A stretch of DNA of 64,000 bases. Origin: Winogradskyella sp. (GTDB lineage: Bacteria > Bacteroidota > Bacteroidia > Flavobacteriales > Flavobacteriaceae). The notes beneath the pieces are model-generated. The model did not search any database, was not told the DNA's origin, and saw nothing but the letters and a program-made list of their open reading frames with translations. The position numbers were made by a program, and so were the translations under genes. This document shows positions 54,467 through 63,766 of this stretch, piece after piece; position 1 is the stretch's first letter; each line of letters begins with the position of its first letter. The stretch covers positions 62,001-126,000 of the forward strand of contig NZ_JANQIM010000033.1 in assembly GCF_028282165.1 (NCBI RefSeq), written 5' to 3'.

Positions 54467-54620
54467 ATGTTTTCTAAACATTAATTTAAAGTTACACAAA
54501 CGTAAATGTTGCTATGTTTTATATGGGTTTATTAAAGCTTTTTGCTTTTTGTTAACACATACAAAAAGTGTTAATGAAGGCTTCAAATTAGATTTGTATC
54601 AAACTAAAATCAACAAAAAA

Positions 54621-57431
54621 ATGAGACATTATTTTTATCTTTTTTTACTGCTTTTTCCGGTCTTAGGATTTTCCCAAACCGGTAATTTAAAAGGTGTTAT
54701 TGCAGATGAGCAAGGTATTCTTGTACCTTATGCTACAATTTCTATTACGGATTCAAAGAAAGGAACAGTATCTGATATTGATGGTGAGTTTCTTCTACAG
54801 AATGTTCCTGTTGGAAAACAAATACTTATTATTAAGTATTTAGGATATGCAGATCAGGAAATTGAAGTCGATGTTATTGAAAATGAAACTGTAGAGATAA
54901 GTATCACTCTTAAGACTGAGGAAGAACAGCTCGATAGCGTCATTCTTACAGGTTTTAGTGGTGGACAGGCAAAAGCCTTGAATATTCAAAAAAACAAACA
55001 AAATATTACCAATATTGTTTCTGCGGATCAAGTAGGGAAATTTCCAGATGCCAATATTGGAGATGCCGTGAAACGTATTCCTGGTATTACAATGCAAGTA
55101 GATCAAGGTGAGGCAAGGAATATCATTGTAAGAGGTCTTGCGCCACAGCTAAATTCAGTGACTTTAAATGGCTCTCGTATTCCCTCGGCTGAAGGTGACA
55201 ATAGAAACATACAAATGGACTTAATTCCAGCAGATATGATCCAAACCATTGAGGTAAATAAAGCCGTAACACCAGATATGGATGGCGATGCCTTAGGAGG
55301 CTCCATTAATTTGGTAACACGTAGTGCACCAGAAGGGTTTAGATTATCGGGAACTTTGGGCTCTGGAGTTAACTTCATTACTGACAAGAGAATATTAAAT
55401 GGAACATTTATAGTTGGTGACCGCTCAAAGGATAATAAGTTTGGATGGATGGTTTCTGCTGCAATCTTTGATACGGACTTTGGCTCGGATAATTTTGAAG
55501 CAGAGTGGAATGACGAATTTGAGTATACCGATGAAAATGATGAGGATGTCGAAGTAGGCGTAAATCCGTATACAGATGTTGTGGAGCAACGTACTTATAT
55601 CATACAACGTGTGAGACGTAGTTTTTCCGCAAATTTTGATTACAGATTCAATGCTAACAACAAAATAGAGTTACGTACAATGTATAATTGGCGAGATGAT
55701 CGTGAAAACCGCTATGTGTTTGCTCAGGAAGTTGACGGTAATGGTCCAGATGATTTTGTTATCGATGATAATGGCACATTAACTAGATTCCGAGTTGAAG
55801 CTGCGCGCGAAACCAAAGCGGGTATAGACAATGACAGAAATAAAAATACGCGTCTTGAAGACCAGCGTATGCAAAATTACACATTGCAAGGTGAGCACCT
55901 TCTAGGAAATGTGAAATTAGATTGGTTGGCATCTTACGCTCAGGCCTCTGAAGAACGTCTTAACGAAAGATATGCGCAGTTTGTATCAGATTATAATGTT
56001 AATGTTTTAAATTCTGATCCTGAGTTTCCGCAGTTTGTCGCAGTTGATGCAGGTGATGATAACGATTTAGCAAGCTTTGAATTCGACGAACTTACCGAAG
56101 AAAACCAATACACCGAAGAAGAAGATATTAATCTATTTTTAAATGTCGAACTTCCAGCAGACTTCTTTGATCAAGGTGATGGTTTTGTAAAGTTTGGGTT
56201 ACGTGGACGATTTAAAAATAAGTTTAGGGATAATGACTTTTTTGAGTTCGATTCAGAAAGTGATTTCCCTAACATGGCATCCATTCCCACAAGAGACTTT
56301 TCAGATCCCGATTTCTTAGCAGGTAGCCAATATCAAGCAGGATTTTTTGCTACTCCAGAATGGCTAGGAGGTATAAACTTAACAGGTGGAAGTGAGGTTT
56401 TAGACGAGTTTTTGCCTGTAAATTATGATGTTGAGGAAAATGTATATGCAGCTTATGCTATGGCAAGCCAAAAGCTATCGGATAAATTTACCGTATTGGC
56501 TGGATTACGTGTTGAAAACACTCATGTAAGTTCTTCAGGCTTCTTAGTCAATGAAGATATTGAGGATGCTGATGATGCCGAACAAGTAACTTCCGAGAGT
56601 TCTTATACCAATATTTTACCGAGCGTCCATTTAAAATATGATATAACGGATAACACTATTCTTCGTTTAGCCTGGACGAATACTTTGGCCAGACCTAATT
56701 ACGAAGATTTAGTACCTACTGTCGATACAGTTGATTCTGATGAAGAGATTTTTCTAGGTAATCCAGAGCTTGAAGCTACAACCTCTATGGCTTTTGACTT
56801 AATGGCTGAGCACTATTTTAAAAGTGTTGGTATTTTATCAGGAGGTATATTCTACAAAGACATAAATGATTTTATATATGTGCTGCAATCTGAAGATGAA
56901 GCTACAGGTTTTGATATTTTTCAGCCTCAAAATGCAGAAAATGCTACCGTTTTTGGCGCTGAGGTGTCATTCCAAAGACAATTGGATTTCTTACCTGGAT
57001 TTGCTAAAAACTTCAGTGTATATTTAAATTATACTTATTTAACATCATCAACAGATGGTGTGTTTACAGAAGATGGCGACGAACGTAATGACTTAGACTT
57101 ACCTGGTACTGCACCAAACATGTTCAACGGTTCTTTAGCGTATAACGACAAAAAGTTTAATATCCGATTATCAGCTAATTATTCAGATGCTTATATTGAC
57201 GAAATTGGGGGTAGAGCTTTTGATGACCGTTACTACGATGAGCAGTTTTTGTTAGATTTTAATGCCAACTATGCCATTACTCCAAACTTAAGAATCTATG
57301 TAGATTTCTTAAATATAACGGATCAGCCGTTAAGATATTTTCAAGGCATTAGCAACAGAACTATGCAAGCTGAATACTACGGAAGACGCTTAACTTTTGG
57401 ATTGAAATATGATTTGTTTAAGAAGAGATAG
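54621..57431 (+). CDS. TonB-dependent receptor (CirA/TIGR01782-like)
   Basis: An outer-membrane active transporter of 936 residues. The signal peptide ends in GFSQ; a carboxypeptidase-regulatory-like domain follows (LKGVIADEQGILVPYATI), then a plug (GKFPDANIGDAVKRIPGI; VRGLAPQLNSVTLNG; VNKAVTPDMDGDALGGSIN) and a barrel with the C-terminal hallmark WTNTLARPNYEDLVP and LGNPELEATTS, typical of the Xanthomonas/Caulobacter-type receptors. The ATG at 54621 gives a proper signal peptide. The phytase start lies inside its last codons, so the two are translationally coupled. Its ligand may be phytate or a product of phytate breakdown; that is inference. Confidence 0.9.
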   Translation: MRHYFYLFLLLFPVLGFSQTGNLKGVIADEQGILVPYATISITDSKKGTVSDIDGEFLLQNVPVGKQILIIKYLGYADQEIEVDVIENETVEISITLKTEEEQLDSVILTGFSGGQAKALNIQKNKQNITNIVSADQVGKFPDANIGDAVKRIPGITMQVDQGEARNIIVRGLAPQLNSVTLNGSRIPSAEGDNRNIQMDLIPADMIQTIEVNKAVTPDMDGDALGGSINLVTRSAPEGFRLSGTLGSGVNFITDKRILNGTFIVGDRSKDNKFGWMVSAAIFDTDFGSDNFEAEWNDEFEYTDENDEDVEVGVNPYTDVVEQRTYIIQRVRRSFSANFDYRFNANNKIELRTMYNWRDDRENRYVFAQEVDGNGPDDFVIDDNGTLTRFRVEAARETKAGIDNDRNKNTRLEDQRMQNYTLQGEHLLGNVKLDWLASYAQASEERLNERYAQFVSDYNVNVLNSDPEFPQFVAVDAGDDNDLASFEFDELTEENQYTEEEDINLFLNVELPADFFDQGDGFVKFGLRGRFKNKFRDNDFFEFDSESDFPNMASIPTRDFSDPDFLAGSQYQAGFFATPEWLGGINLTGGSEVLDEFLPVNYDVEENVYAAYAMASQKLSDKFTVLAGLRVENTHVSSSGFLVNEDIEDADDAEQVTSESSYTNILPSVHLKYDITDNTILRLAWTNTLARPNYEDLVPTVDTVDSDEEIFLGNPELEATTSMAFDLMAEHYFKSVGILSGGIFYKDINDFIYVLQSEDEATGFDIFQPQNAENATVFGAEVSFQRQLDFLPGFAKNFSVYLNYTYLTSSTDGVFTEDGDERNDLDLPGTAPNMFNGSLAYNDKKFNIRLSANYSDAYIDEIGGRAFDDRYYDEQFLLDFNANYAITPNLRIYVDFLNITDQPLRYFQGISNRTMQAEYYGRRLTFGLKYDLFKKR

Positions 57432-58446
57432 CTATTTTTTAGTTATCATTTTAATTACGGTTGTCTTTTATTCTTGTGGTCACAGACTGCCAGAAATTAA
57501 GGCAACTGTAATAACTGAAAAGACACCTCACGATACAGATGATCCTGCCATTTGGATTAACAAATCAAATCCTGAAAAGAGTATCATTTTTGGTACGGAT
57601 AAAGATGACGTCAATGGTGGAGTTTATGCTTTTGATTTAGAAGGGAAAATTATAAATGAAAAATCATTAAATGGATTGAGTTATCCTAACAATGTGGATG
57701 TTTCTTATGGGTTTAAATTGAATGATACTACCTCAATAGATATCATGACATTTACAGAAAGAGCAAAGAATCAAATACGATTGTTTTCTGTTCCTGATAT
57801 GAAAATGCTAGATAATGGTGGTTTTAAAGTTTTTGAAGACGATTCTGAAATAGTTAATCGTAGACCTATGGGTATTGCTTTCTATAAAAATGTAAAGGAC
57901 AAAATCACTTATATTATAGTGGGTAGAAAACAAGGGCCTCTCAAAAATTACTTATACCAATACCAATTGATTTCCGATAGCTTGGGCATTAGAATCGATT
58001 TGGTAAGAAAATTTGGCAACTTTAGTGGTAAAAAAGAAATAGAGGCCGTAGTTGTCGATCAAGAGCTTGGTTATGTGTATTATTCAGATGAGGATCATTG
58101 TATAAGAAAATACCATGCTGACCCAAAAAAGGGAAATGAAGAATTAGATTGTTTTGGTGCGGATTACTTTAGTCGCGATATTGAAGGCTTGGCCATAGCA
58201 AAGTATCAAAATAATTCAGGATTCTTAATTGTTTCAAATCAGCAGTCGCACAGCTTTTGCGTATTTGATAGACAGACAAATAATTTTATAAAAGAAATAA
58301 ATCTAGGAACTGTAGAAACAGATGGTTGTGATGTAACGACACAGCCATTGGGAAATACATTCCCGAATGGCCTGTTTGTCTCAATGACAGATTCACAAGA
58401 ATTTTTATTTCACGATCTAGGAAGTCTTAATCTAAATGAAGATTAA
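57409..58446 (+). CDS. 3-phytase-like beta-propeller lipoprotein
   Basis: A 345-residue lipoprotein (lipobox VFYSC, Cys23) of the beta-propeller phytase family, which releases phosphate from phytate in a calcium-dependent way. Family signs are the start of the propeller, TPHDTDDPAIWINKSNPEKS with IIFGTDKDDVNGG, then SYPNNVDVSYGF, RPMGIAFYK, EIEAVVVDQELGYVYYSDED and the calcium-site-like DIEGLAIA. The ATG overlaps the receptor gene stop by 23 bases. Surface anchoring next to a TonB receptor fits extracellular phosphate scavenging. Confidence 0.9.
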   Translation: MICLRRDSYFLVIILITVVFYSCGHRLPEIKATVITEKTPHDTDDPAIWINKSNPEKSIIFGTDKDDVNGGVYAFDLEGKIINEKSLNGLSYPNNVDVSYGFKLNDTTSIDIMTFTERAKNQIRLFSVPDMKMLDNGGFKVFEDDSEIVNRRPMGIAFYKNVKDKITYIIVGRKQGPLKNYLYQYQLISDSLGIRIDLVRKFGNFSGKKEIEAVVVDQELGYVYYSDEDHCIRKYHADPKKGNEELDCFGADYFSRDIEGLAIAKYQNNSGFLIVSNQQSHSFCVFDRQTNNFIKEINLGTVETDGCDVTTQPLGNTFPNGLFVSMTDSQEFLFHDLGSLNLNED

Positions 58447-58470
58447 CCTTCATAATTCTTTAAGTTAATT

Positions 58471-58506
58471 GAGCCCCTTTCTAGGAATAGAAGGGGTTCG
58501 TTTTTA
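58471..58506 (+). terminator. Rho-independent terminator after the phytase gene
   Basis: A GAGCCCCTT...AAGGGGTTC hairpin with a one-base bulge and a GGAA loop, followed by TTTTT. It separates the receptor-phytase pair from the following lipoprotein gene. Confidence 0.8.
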
Positions 58507-58534
58507 CAATTAAAATAGAGTTTTAGCGTTCTCT

Positions 58535-59317
58535 ATGTCAATGAAAAGAAGACTACTTGTCATAGGATCGGTTTTAATATTTGGATGCAAACCCGAATTA
58601 AAAAAAGATATTTTTGTGACTGATAACACAGGTGTTCATCTTAATCATAAACCATTAGAATATTCTTTAGACTCCTCAAAACTTGGTATTAGTTTTATTC
58701 CAAAAGGGAATTACATTTCAGTTTTAGATAAGATTAAAAACCATAGAAGCTTTTTTTTGAATTTGTATAACTCCAACTCAGCCAAAGCATCGGATTCAGT
58801 ATCAAAATATCTATATTCAAAATTGTTAAATGATATTGTACCGCATTGGTATGGTACGGCATGGGATTTTAATGGTCACACAAACATTCCAAATAATGGT
58901 GAGATAGCCTGTGGTTATTTTGTATCTACAACTCTAAAGCATTTAGGGTTTAATCTCAATCGCTATAAAATGGCACAGGCAGCAGGTTTGGATGAAGCAA
59001 GACTTTTACAGTCTAGAGCAAACCTAAAAATATATTCTAACCTGTCTTTTAAGCAATTAAAGGATAAAGTTGTTAATATATATTCCGATGGAATTTACTT
59101 TGTAGGGTTGGATAATCATGTCGGTTACCTCATTCTAAAAGATAAAGAACTCTACTTTCTACATTCAAGTTATTGCGATGACAGAGTGGTTATAGAACTT
59201 GCCAAAACGTCTCCTTGTTTTCAATCAAATATTTATGTTTTTGCCGAGATAACCACCAACAAGGATCTTATTAAAAAGTGGATTCATAATGAGGAGCTTA
59301 AACTATCAGGCAATTAA
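58535..59317 (+). CDS. NlpC/P60-like lipoprotein (predicted cysteine peptidase fold)
   Basis: A 260-residue lipoprotein (lipobox IFGC, Cys18). Residues 104-155 match the NlpC/P60 layout: WYGTAWDFNG, then IACGYFVSTTLKHLGF with candidate catalytic Cys126, and MAQAAGLDEA. His195 lies in LDNHVGYLIL, matching the HVGIYL motif, and His210 in YFLHSSYC could be the third residue. The Asp that usually precedes the catalytic Cys is Ala here. Function is inferred from motif order only; peptidoglycan or peptide hydrolysis is possible. An alternative ATG lies two codons later. Confidence 0.55.
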   Translation: MSMKRRLLVIGSVLIFGCKPELKKDIFVTDNTGVHLNHKPLEYSLDSSKLGISFIPKGNYISVLDKIKNHRSFFLNLYNSNSAKASDSVSKYLYSKLLNDIVPHWYGTAWDFNGHTNIPNNGEIACGYFVSTTLKHLGFNLNRYKMAQAAGLDEARLLQSRANLKIYSNLSFKQLKDKVVNIYSDGIYFVGLDNHVGYLILKDKELYFLHSSYCDDRVVIELAKTSPCFQSNIYVFAEITTNKDLIKKWIHNEELKLSGN

Positions 59318-59336
59318 CAAGATATTGCCTGTCTTT
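59307..59336 (+). terminator. Possible terminator overlapping the end of the NlpC-like gene
   Basis: An 8-bp stem CAGGCAAT / ATTGCCTG with a 9-base loop spans the stop codon and is followed by TCTTTCC, a weak T tract. Confidence 0.55.
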
Positions 59337-59338
59337 CC

Positions 59339-59346
59339 TATCTTTG
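59339..59346 (+). promoter_or_regulatory. Predicted promoter -7 box of the S46 peptidase gene
   Basis: TATCTTTG matches TAnnTTTG exactly, 22 bases before the ATG at 59369. Confidence 0.5.
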
Positions 59347-59368
59347 CAGTCACACTAAATTAAATACC

Positions 59369-61459
59369 ATGAGAGTCTTAAAAATCATCATCTTTTTTAT
59401 CGTATTACAAGTTTCTGCACAACAAGGTGGTATGTGGATACCATCGCTTTTGAAAGGGATGAACGAAGATGAAATGCGTAGTTTGGGAAGCAAGCTAACA
59501 GCTAAAGATATTTATGATGTAAATAAATCTAGTCTTAAGGATGCTATTGGTCATTTTAATGGTGGTTGTACGAGTGAGGTGATTTCGCGCAAAGGTTTGT
59601 TATTGACCAATCACCACTGTGGGTTTAGTCAAATACAGTCGCATTCATCTTTAGAAAATGATTATTTAAAAAATGGGTTTTGGGCTATGTCCTTAGAAGA
59701 AGAAATACCCAATGAAGGCTTATTTGTAGAATTTATAGTTAGAATTGTAGATGTCACTAGTGTTATGTTAAAGGATGTCACCGATACCATGACACCTCGC
59801 GAAAAACAATCGCAGATAGACAAGAACAGAAATAACGTTGAAAAGAATGTAAAAAAAGAATCGTGGCAAGGGGTTAAAATACGACCTTTTTATAAGGGCA
59901 ATCAATATTTTTTATTTGTAACAGAGCGCTTTGAAGATGTGCGTTTGGTAGGTGCACCACCTAGTAGTATTGGTAAGTTTGGTAGTGATACCGATAATTG
60001 GGTGTGGCCAAGGCATACAGGAGATTTTTCTATTTTTAGAATTTATGCCGATAAAAACAATAGACCTGCAAAGTATAGCAAAGATAATGTGCCGTACAAG
60101 CCAAAACACTTTTTGCCAGTCTCTTTAGATGGTATAGAAGAAGGGGATTTTACAATGGTATTTGGCTTTCCGGGACGTACAAATGAATACCTCCCTGCTG
60201 TAGCTGTTGAGCAAATAACACAAAAAGTAAATCCTTCTAATATTGCAATAAGAGAAGCGGCATTAAAAGTCATTGATGCTAATATGAAAGCTAACGATCA
60301 AGTTAGGATTCAGTATGCTTCTAAGCAAGCTCGGATTGCAAATGCGTGGAAAAAGTGGATAGGCGAAAATCAAGGCATTGAAAAAAGCGGAGCCATTGCA
60401 ATTAAACGCCAATTTGAAGCAGAATTTACTGATGCACTAAAGGCACAAGGAAAAGAGGGCGATTATGGAATGCTATTGCCCGAATTTGATAGACTTTATA
60501 ACGAGTTTGAAAGCATTAATGTAAAGCGAGGAAAATTTATTGAAGTCTTTCTAAGAACCAATGAACTCATGCAAATGATGTTGCGTATGGCTCAGCTCGA
60601 AATGTCTGTGAGTCGAGGAGAAGAAACCTTCAATGAAACACGCGAAAGCATGATAAACCTATTAAAAAGGATTCATAAGAATTACAATGTTGATGTGGAT
60701 AAAGGAGTTTTTAAAGCTGTAATGCCTTTGTTTATGCCAGATAAAGTTGATGCTTTTATATATGAGGGTACAGCTTTTACAGAATTAGATAAGGCATTAA
60801 ACGTTTTGGATGGTGATTCTGAAAGCGTCATTACAAAGTTAAACGCCGATATCGCGTACCAATTTGCCAAGCCCATAATTATGGAGTTTTATTCGTCTTT
60901 TGAGCCAGAATTTCAACGATTAAATACAGAGATTAATGCGCTTCAAACGAAGTACATGAAAGCACTGATGGAAGTTATGCCAGAGGAACGCTATTTTCCA
61001 GATGCTAACAGTACCTTGCGTGTTACTTATGGTAAAGTAAATGGTTATTCGCCTAGGGATGCTGTCTATTATAATCCAGTTACGTATTTAGATGGTGTTA
61101 TAGAAAAGTATGTGCCAGGGGATTATGAGTTTGATGTACCGCAAAAACTAAGAGATTTGTACAAAGCCAAAGATTATGGTGAATATGCTGATAAAAATGG
61201 AAAATTACCCATATGTTTTTTAGGAACAAATCATACAACGGGCGGAAATTCTGGAAGCCCTGCTATTGATGCAAAAGGTAATTTAGTTGGGTTGAATTTT
61301 GACCGTGTTTGGGAAGGAACTATGAGCGATATTTATTACGACCCTGAAATATGCAGAAACATTATGGTCGATTTGCGCTATGTACTTTTTATTATTGATA
61401 AGTATGCAGGTGCAAAGCATCTTATTAAAGAGATGAAATTGGTGCATCCAAAGCGATAA
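59369..61459 (+). CDS. S46 dipeptidyl peptidase, DPP11-like
   Basis: A 696-residue exported serine exopeptidase (signal ending VSAQ) that removes dipeptides from peptide N-termini, an amino-acid source for asaccharolytic and marine Bacteroidota. Catalytic motifs are TNHHCG (His, residues 80-85), HTGDFSIFRIYAD (Asp, near 220) and GGNSGSP (Ser628). Specificity in this family depends on the residue 18 positions after the Ser: Gly in DPP7 and Arg in DPP11. Here Arg646 (in NFDRVW) is exactly 18 after Ser628, predicting cleavage after Asp or Glu. The DTDNWVWPRH motif is also typical. Confidence 0.95.
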   Translation: MRVLKIIIFFIVLQVSAQQGGMWIPSLLKGMNEDEMRSLGSKLTAKDIYDVNKSSLKDAIGHFNGGCTSEVISRKGLLLTNHHCGFSQIQSHSSLENDYLKNGFWAMSLEEEIPNEGLFVEFIVRIVDVTSVMLKDVTDTMTPREKQSQIDKNRNNVEKNVKKESWQGVKIRPFYKGNQYFLFVTERFEDVRLVGAPPSSIGKFGSDTDNWVWPRHTGDFSIFRIYADKNNRPAKYSKDNVPYKPKHFLPVSLDGIEEGDFTMVFGFPGRTNEYLPAVAVEQITQKVNPSNIAIREAALKVIDANMKANDQVRIQYASKQARIANAWKKWIGENQGIEKSGAIAIKRQFEAEFTDALKAQGKEGDYGMLLPEFDRLYNEFESINVKRGKFIEVFLRTNELMQMMLRMAQLEMSVSRGEETFNETRESMINLLKRIHKNYNVDVDKGVFKAVMPLFMPDKVDAFIYEGTAFTELDKALNVLDGDSESVITKLNADIAYQFAKPIIMEFYSSFEPEFQRLNTEINALQTKYMKALMEVMPEERYFPDANSTLRVTYGKVNGYSPRDAVYYNPVTYLDGVIEKYVPGDYEFDVPQKLRDLYKAKDYGEYADKNGKLPICFLGTNHTTGGNSGSPAIDAKGNLVGLNFDRVWEGTMSDIYYDPEICRNIMVDLRYVLFIIDKYAGAKHLIKEMKLVHPKR

Positions 61460-61505
61460 GTTATGTTAATACTCTAAAAGCTTATAATACTTTTAATATT
61501 TAATA

Positions 61506-62648
61506 TTGGAAAAGATAATTGATATTCTTTTTAATGGCTTTAGTATTGCAGGTATTATTCTTGGTCTTTATTTACTGTTATCGGGATTACGGTTAAAATA
61601 TGTAAAAACCTATTTCCTTAAGGCATGGCTAATTGTAATTGTTGTACAGATTACTTTCTACCTATTAAACATCAATACTGTTTTACCCAATAACCTCATT
61701 ATAAACTACTTTGCTTTTCCGCTATGTATGCTACACATGCCATTATTTTATTTGGCAATTGTTGATTTAACCAGAATAAGGCGAATTACGAGCTTTGAAA
61801 TAGTACTGCATATTTCTATTTATTTAGTTTATGTGGGCTGTTTAATTTGGATAAATAATACAACAACGCAAGATATTTTAATTATCGATGGTTTTATAAA
61901 TCTACCTTTTGGGTTGTCATCCTTTACTTATGCATTTATCGGAATACCTTTAGCTATTTCGGGTTTCATTTACAGTGTGTTATGCCTAGTTACAATGATA
62001 CAGTATAAGAAGGTTTTAAAGGAAAACCTCTCTAATACGGATAGGTATCAATTAAACTGGATTAATTATATGGTATGGGCGATAGTTTTGCTTTTTATTG
62101 TTATTTACTTGGTTATAGTGGCACGTACAGATTTTCACCTTACCAGAGCGAGCTTCACCTTTAAGTTTGTAAATATATTTCTCTTTTTCTTTTTGCTAGC
62201 TTTTGGTGTGAAATATCAAAAGCAGCTTATCTACTTCATAAAAAACGAAGTGGAGCCATTAAAGATTCTAACCAAGACAAAATACCTAAATTCTGCTTTA
62301 ACAAAAGAGCATATGTCGCTCATATCTGAAAAGCTCAATTTACTCGTAGTAAATGAAAAACTTTATCTAGACGAATATTTATCACTGCAAAAAGTAGCTG
62401 ATTTACTTAAAGAATCACCACAAAATATTTCACAGACCCTCAACAATCACCTCAATACGAATTTTTATAACTACATAAATGCTTTGCGTTTAAGTCTTGC
62501 TGAAAAAAAACTCCGTGATCCTCAATTTTCTAAGTTGAGTATTATAGGAATTGCTATGGATTCTGGATTTAAGTCTAAGTCTACCTTCTACAAATTGTTT
62601 AAACAAAAAACAGGCAAAACACCTACGGAGTATAGAAAAATAAGGTGA
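61506..62648 (+). CDS. 7TM membrane protein with AraC-type DNA-binding domain
   Basis: A 380-residue protein with about seven membrane helices in the first 235 residues and a C-terminal AraC-type double helix-turn-helix (about 275-378; LSLQKVADLLKESPQNISQTL and the typical SGFKSKSTFYKLFKQKTGKTPTEYR end). These membrane-bound AraC regulators are common in Bacteroidota; what they sense is unknown. Its TTG start leads directly into the first helix. DUF2141 and DUF2306 genes follow and may be its targets. Confidence 0.85.
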   Translation: MEKIIDILFNGFSIAGIILGLYLLLSGLRLKYVKTYFLKAWLIVIVVQITFYLLNINTVLPNNLIINYFAFPLCMLHMPLFYLAIVDLTRIRRITSFEIVLHISIYLVYVGCLIWINNTTTQDILIIDGFINLPFGLSSFTYAFIGIPLAISGFIYSVLCLVTMIQYKKVLKENLSNTDRYQLNWINYMVWAIVLLFIVIYLVIVARTDFHLTRASFTFKFVNIFLFFFLLAFGVKYQKQLIYFIKNEVEPLKILTKTKYLNSALTKEHMSLISEKLNLLVVNEKLYLDEYLSLQKVADLLKESPQNISQTLNNHLNTNFYNYINALRLSLAEKKLRDPQFSKLSIIGIAMDSGFKSKSTFYKLFKQKTGKTPTEYRKIR

Positions 62649-62717
62649 AGGTTTCCCTCCCGATTTAAATAGACTTCTCATAAAACCAAGCGTTGTAAAC
62701 TTGGAAAAACAAAAATC

Positions 62718-63149
62718 ATGAGAACTTTATTAATTATTTTATTAGGTAGTTTAACACTACTCTTTCCTCAAAAAGATGGCATTTCCAATACACAAAACGC
62801 CACATTAGAGATTAGAATTACAAACATTAAAAAAATGAAAGGCCATCTAATGGTCGCGGTGTTCGATACGGAGTCTAAGTTTTTGAAGGATTTTAGTATT
62901 GCAAAACGAGAAAAAGTTAGCGATGAAGTACATGTATTAGCATTCGAAGATTTACCAAAAGGCACTTATGCTATAAGCATATTCCATGACATCAATGATA
63001 ACAAAAAGCTGGATGGTAATTTTATTGGTATTCCCAAAGAACCTTATGGTTTTTCTAATAACCCAAGTACATTTTTCGGACCACCTTCTTTTAAAAAGGC
63101 TTCGTTTAAGATAGAAAATGAGACAAAAACTATTACTGTTAAATTATGA
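62718..63149 (+). CDS. DUF2141 domain protein, exported
   Basis: A 143-residue protein with a signal peptide (about residues 1-18) and a DUF2141 fold (about 28-143). Family markers are GHLMVAVFD, LPKGTYAISIFHDINDNKKLD and GIPKEPYGFSNN. The family is found in the periplasm or envelope of many bacteria with no known role. The stop overlaps the DUF2306 start by four bases (ATGA), indicating coupling. Confidence 0.9.
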   Translation: MRTLLIILLGSLTLLFPQKDGISNTQNATLEIRITNIKKMKGHLMVAVFDTESKFLKDFSIAKREKVSDEVHVLAFEDLPKGTYAISIFHDINDNKKLDGNFIGIPKEPYGFSNNPSTFFGPPSFKKASFKIENETKTITVKL

Positions 63150-63745
63150 AGCTGCGCATTTTTTTCAACTTTTTTTTGTGGTCTGGTACCTTTACGATGC
63201 TTGTAATGTCCATGCATTATTTTCAAAACTATGTTACTGGTATTATTCAAGGGAAGTCTTTATCCAATCAGCTTTGGTACCATATTGTTTTTAGGATACA
63301 TATTGTTTTTGGTATATTGGCTATGCTTGCAGCTCCGACACAGTTTTCAAAAAAATTGAGACAAAGACACATCCTATTGCACAAGACATTGGGTTATGTT
63401 TATGTGCTAGCAGTATTCTTAAGTGGATTAAGTGGATTGATCATAGCACAATTTGCAATGGGTGGATTAATGTCAAGGCTTGGTTTTTCATTCTTAGCCA
63501 TACTATGGCTTTTGTTTACTTATAAAGCCATTACTACAATATTGAAAAAGGAAGTCAAAAACCATCAAAAATGGATGATTCGAAGTTTTGCTTTAACATT
63601 TTCGGCAATCACATTAAGACTCATGTTGTTGTTGCCATTATTTTTTGATATTGAATTTATAACAATTTACAAATTAGCTTCTTGGTCATGTTGGATAATA
63701 AACCTTGGCATTGCAGAGCTAATAATAAGTCGAAATAGGATTTAG
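63146..63745 (+). CDS. DUF2306 integral membrane protein
   Basis: A 199-residue membrane protein with about five hydrophobic helices and several conserved His residues near helix starts (MHYFQNY, IVFRIHIVFG, HILLHKTLGYVYV, KNHQKWMIRSF), the DUF2306 pattern. The His residues suggest haem or metal binding, but no member has a proven role that I can apply here. Coupled to the DUF2141 gene. Confidence 0.88.
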   Translation: MKLRIFFNFFLWSGTFTMLVMSMHYFQNYVTGIIQGKSLSNQLWYHIVFRIHIVFGILAMLAAPTQFSKKLRQRHILLHKTLGYVYVLAVFLSGLSGLIIAQFAMGGLMSRLGFSFLAILWLLFTYKAITTILKKEVKNHQKWMIRSFALTFSAITLRLMLLLPLFFDIEFITIYKLASWSCWIINLGIAELIISRNRI

Positions 63746-63766
63746 ATATCGTTTTTGGAATTGTTT

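Noticed and set aside
62687-62704. CCAAG...CTTGG hairpin upstream of the DUF2141 gene
   Set aside because: A 5-bp stem with an AAAAAC tail and no T tract; too weak to call a terminator or regulatory element.
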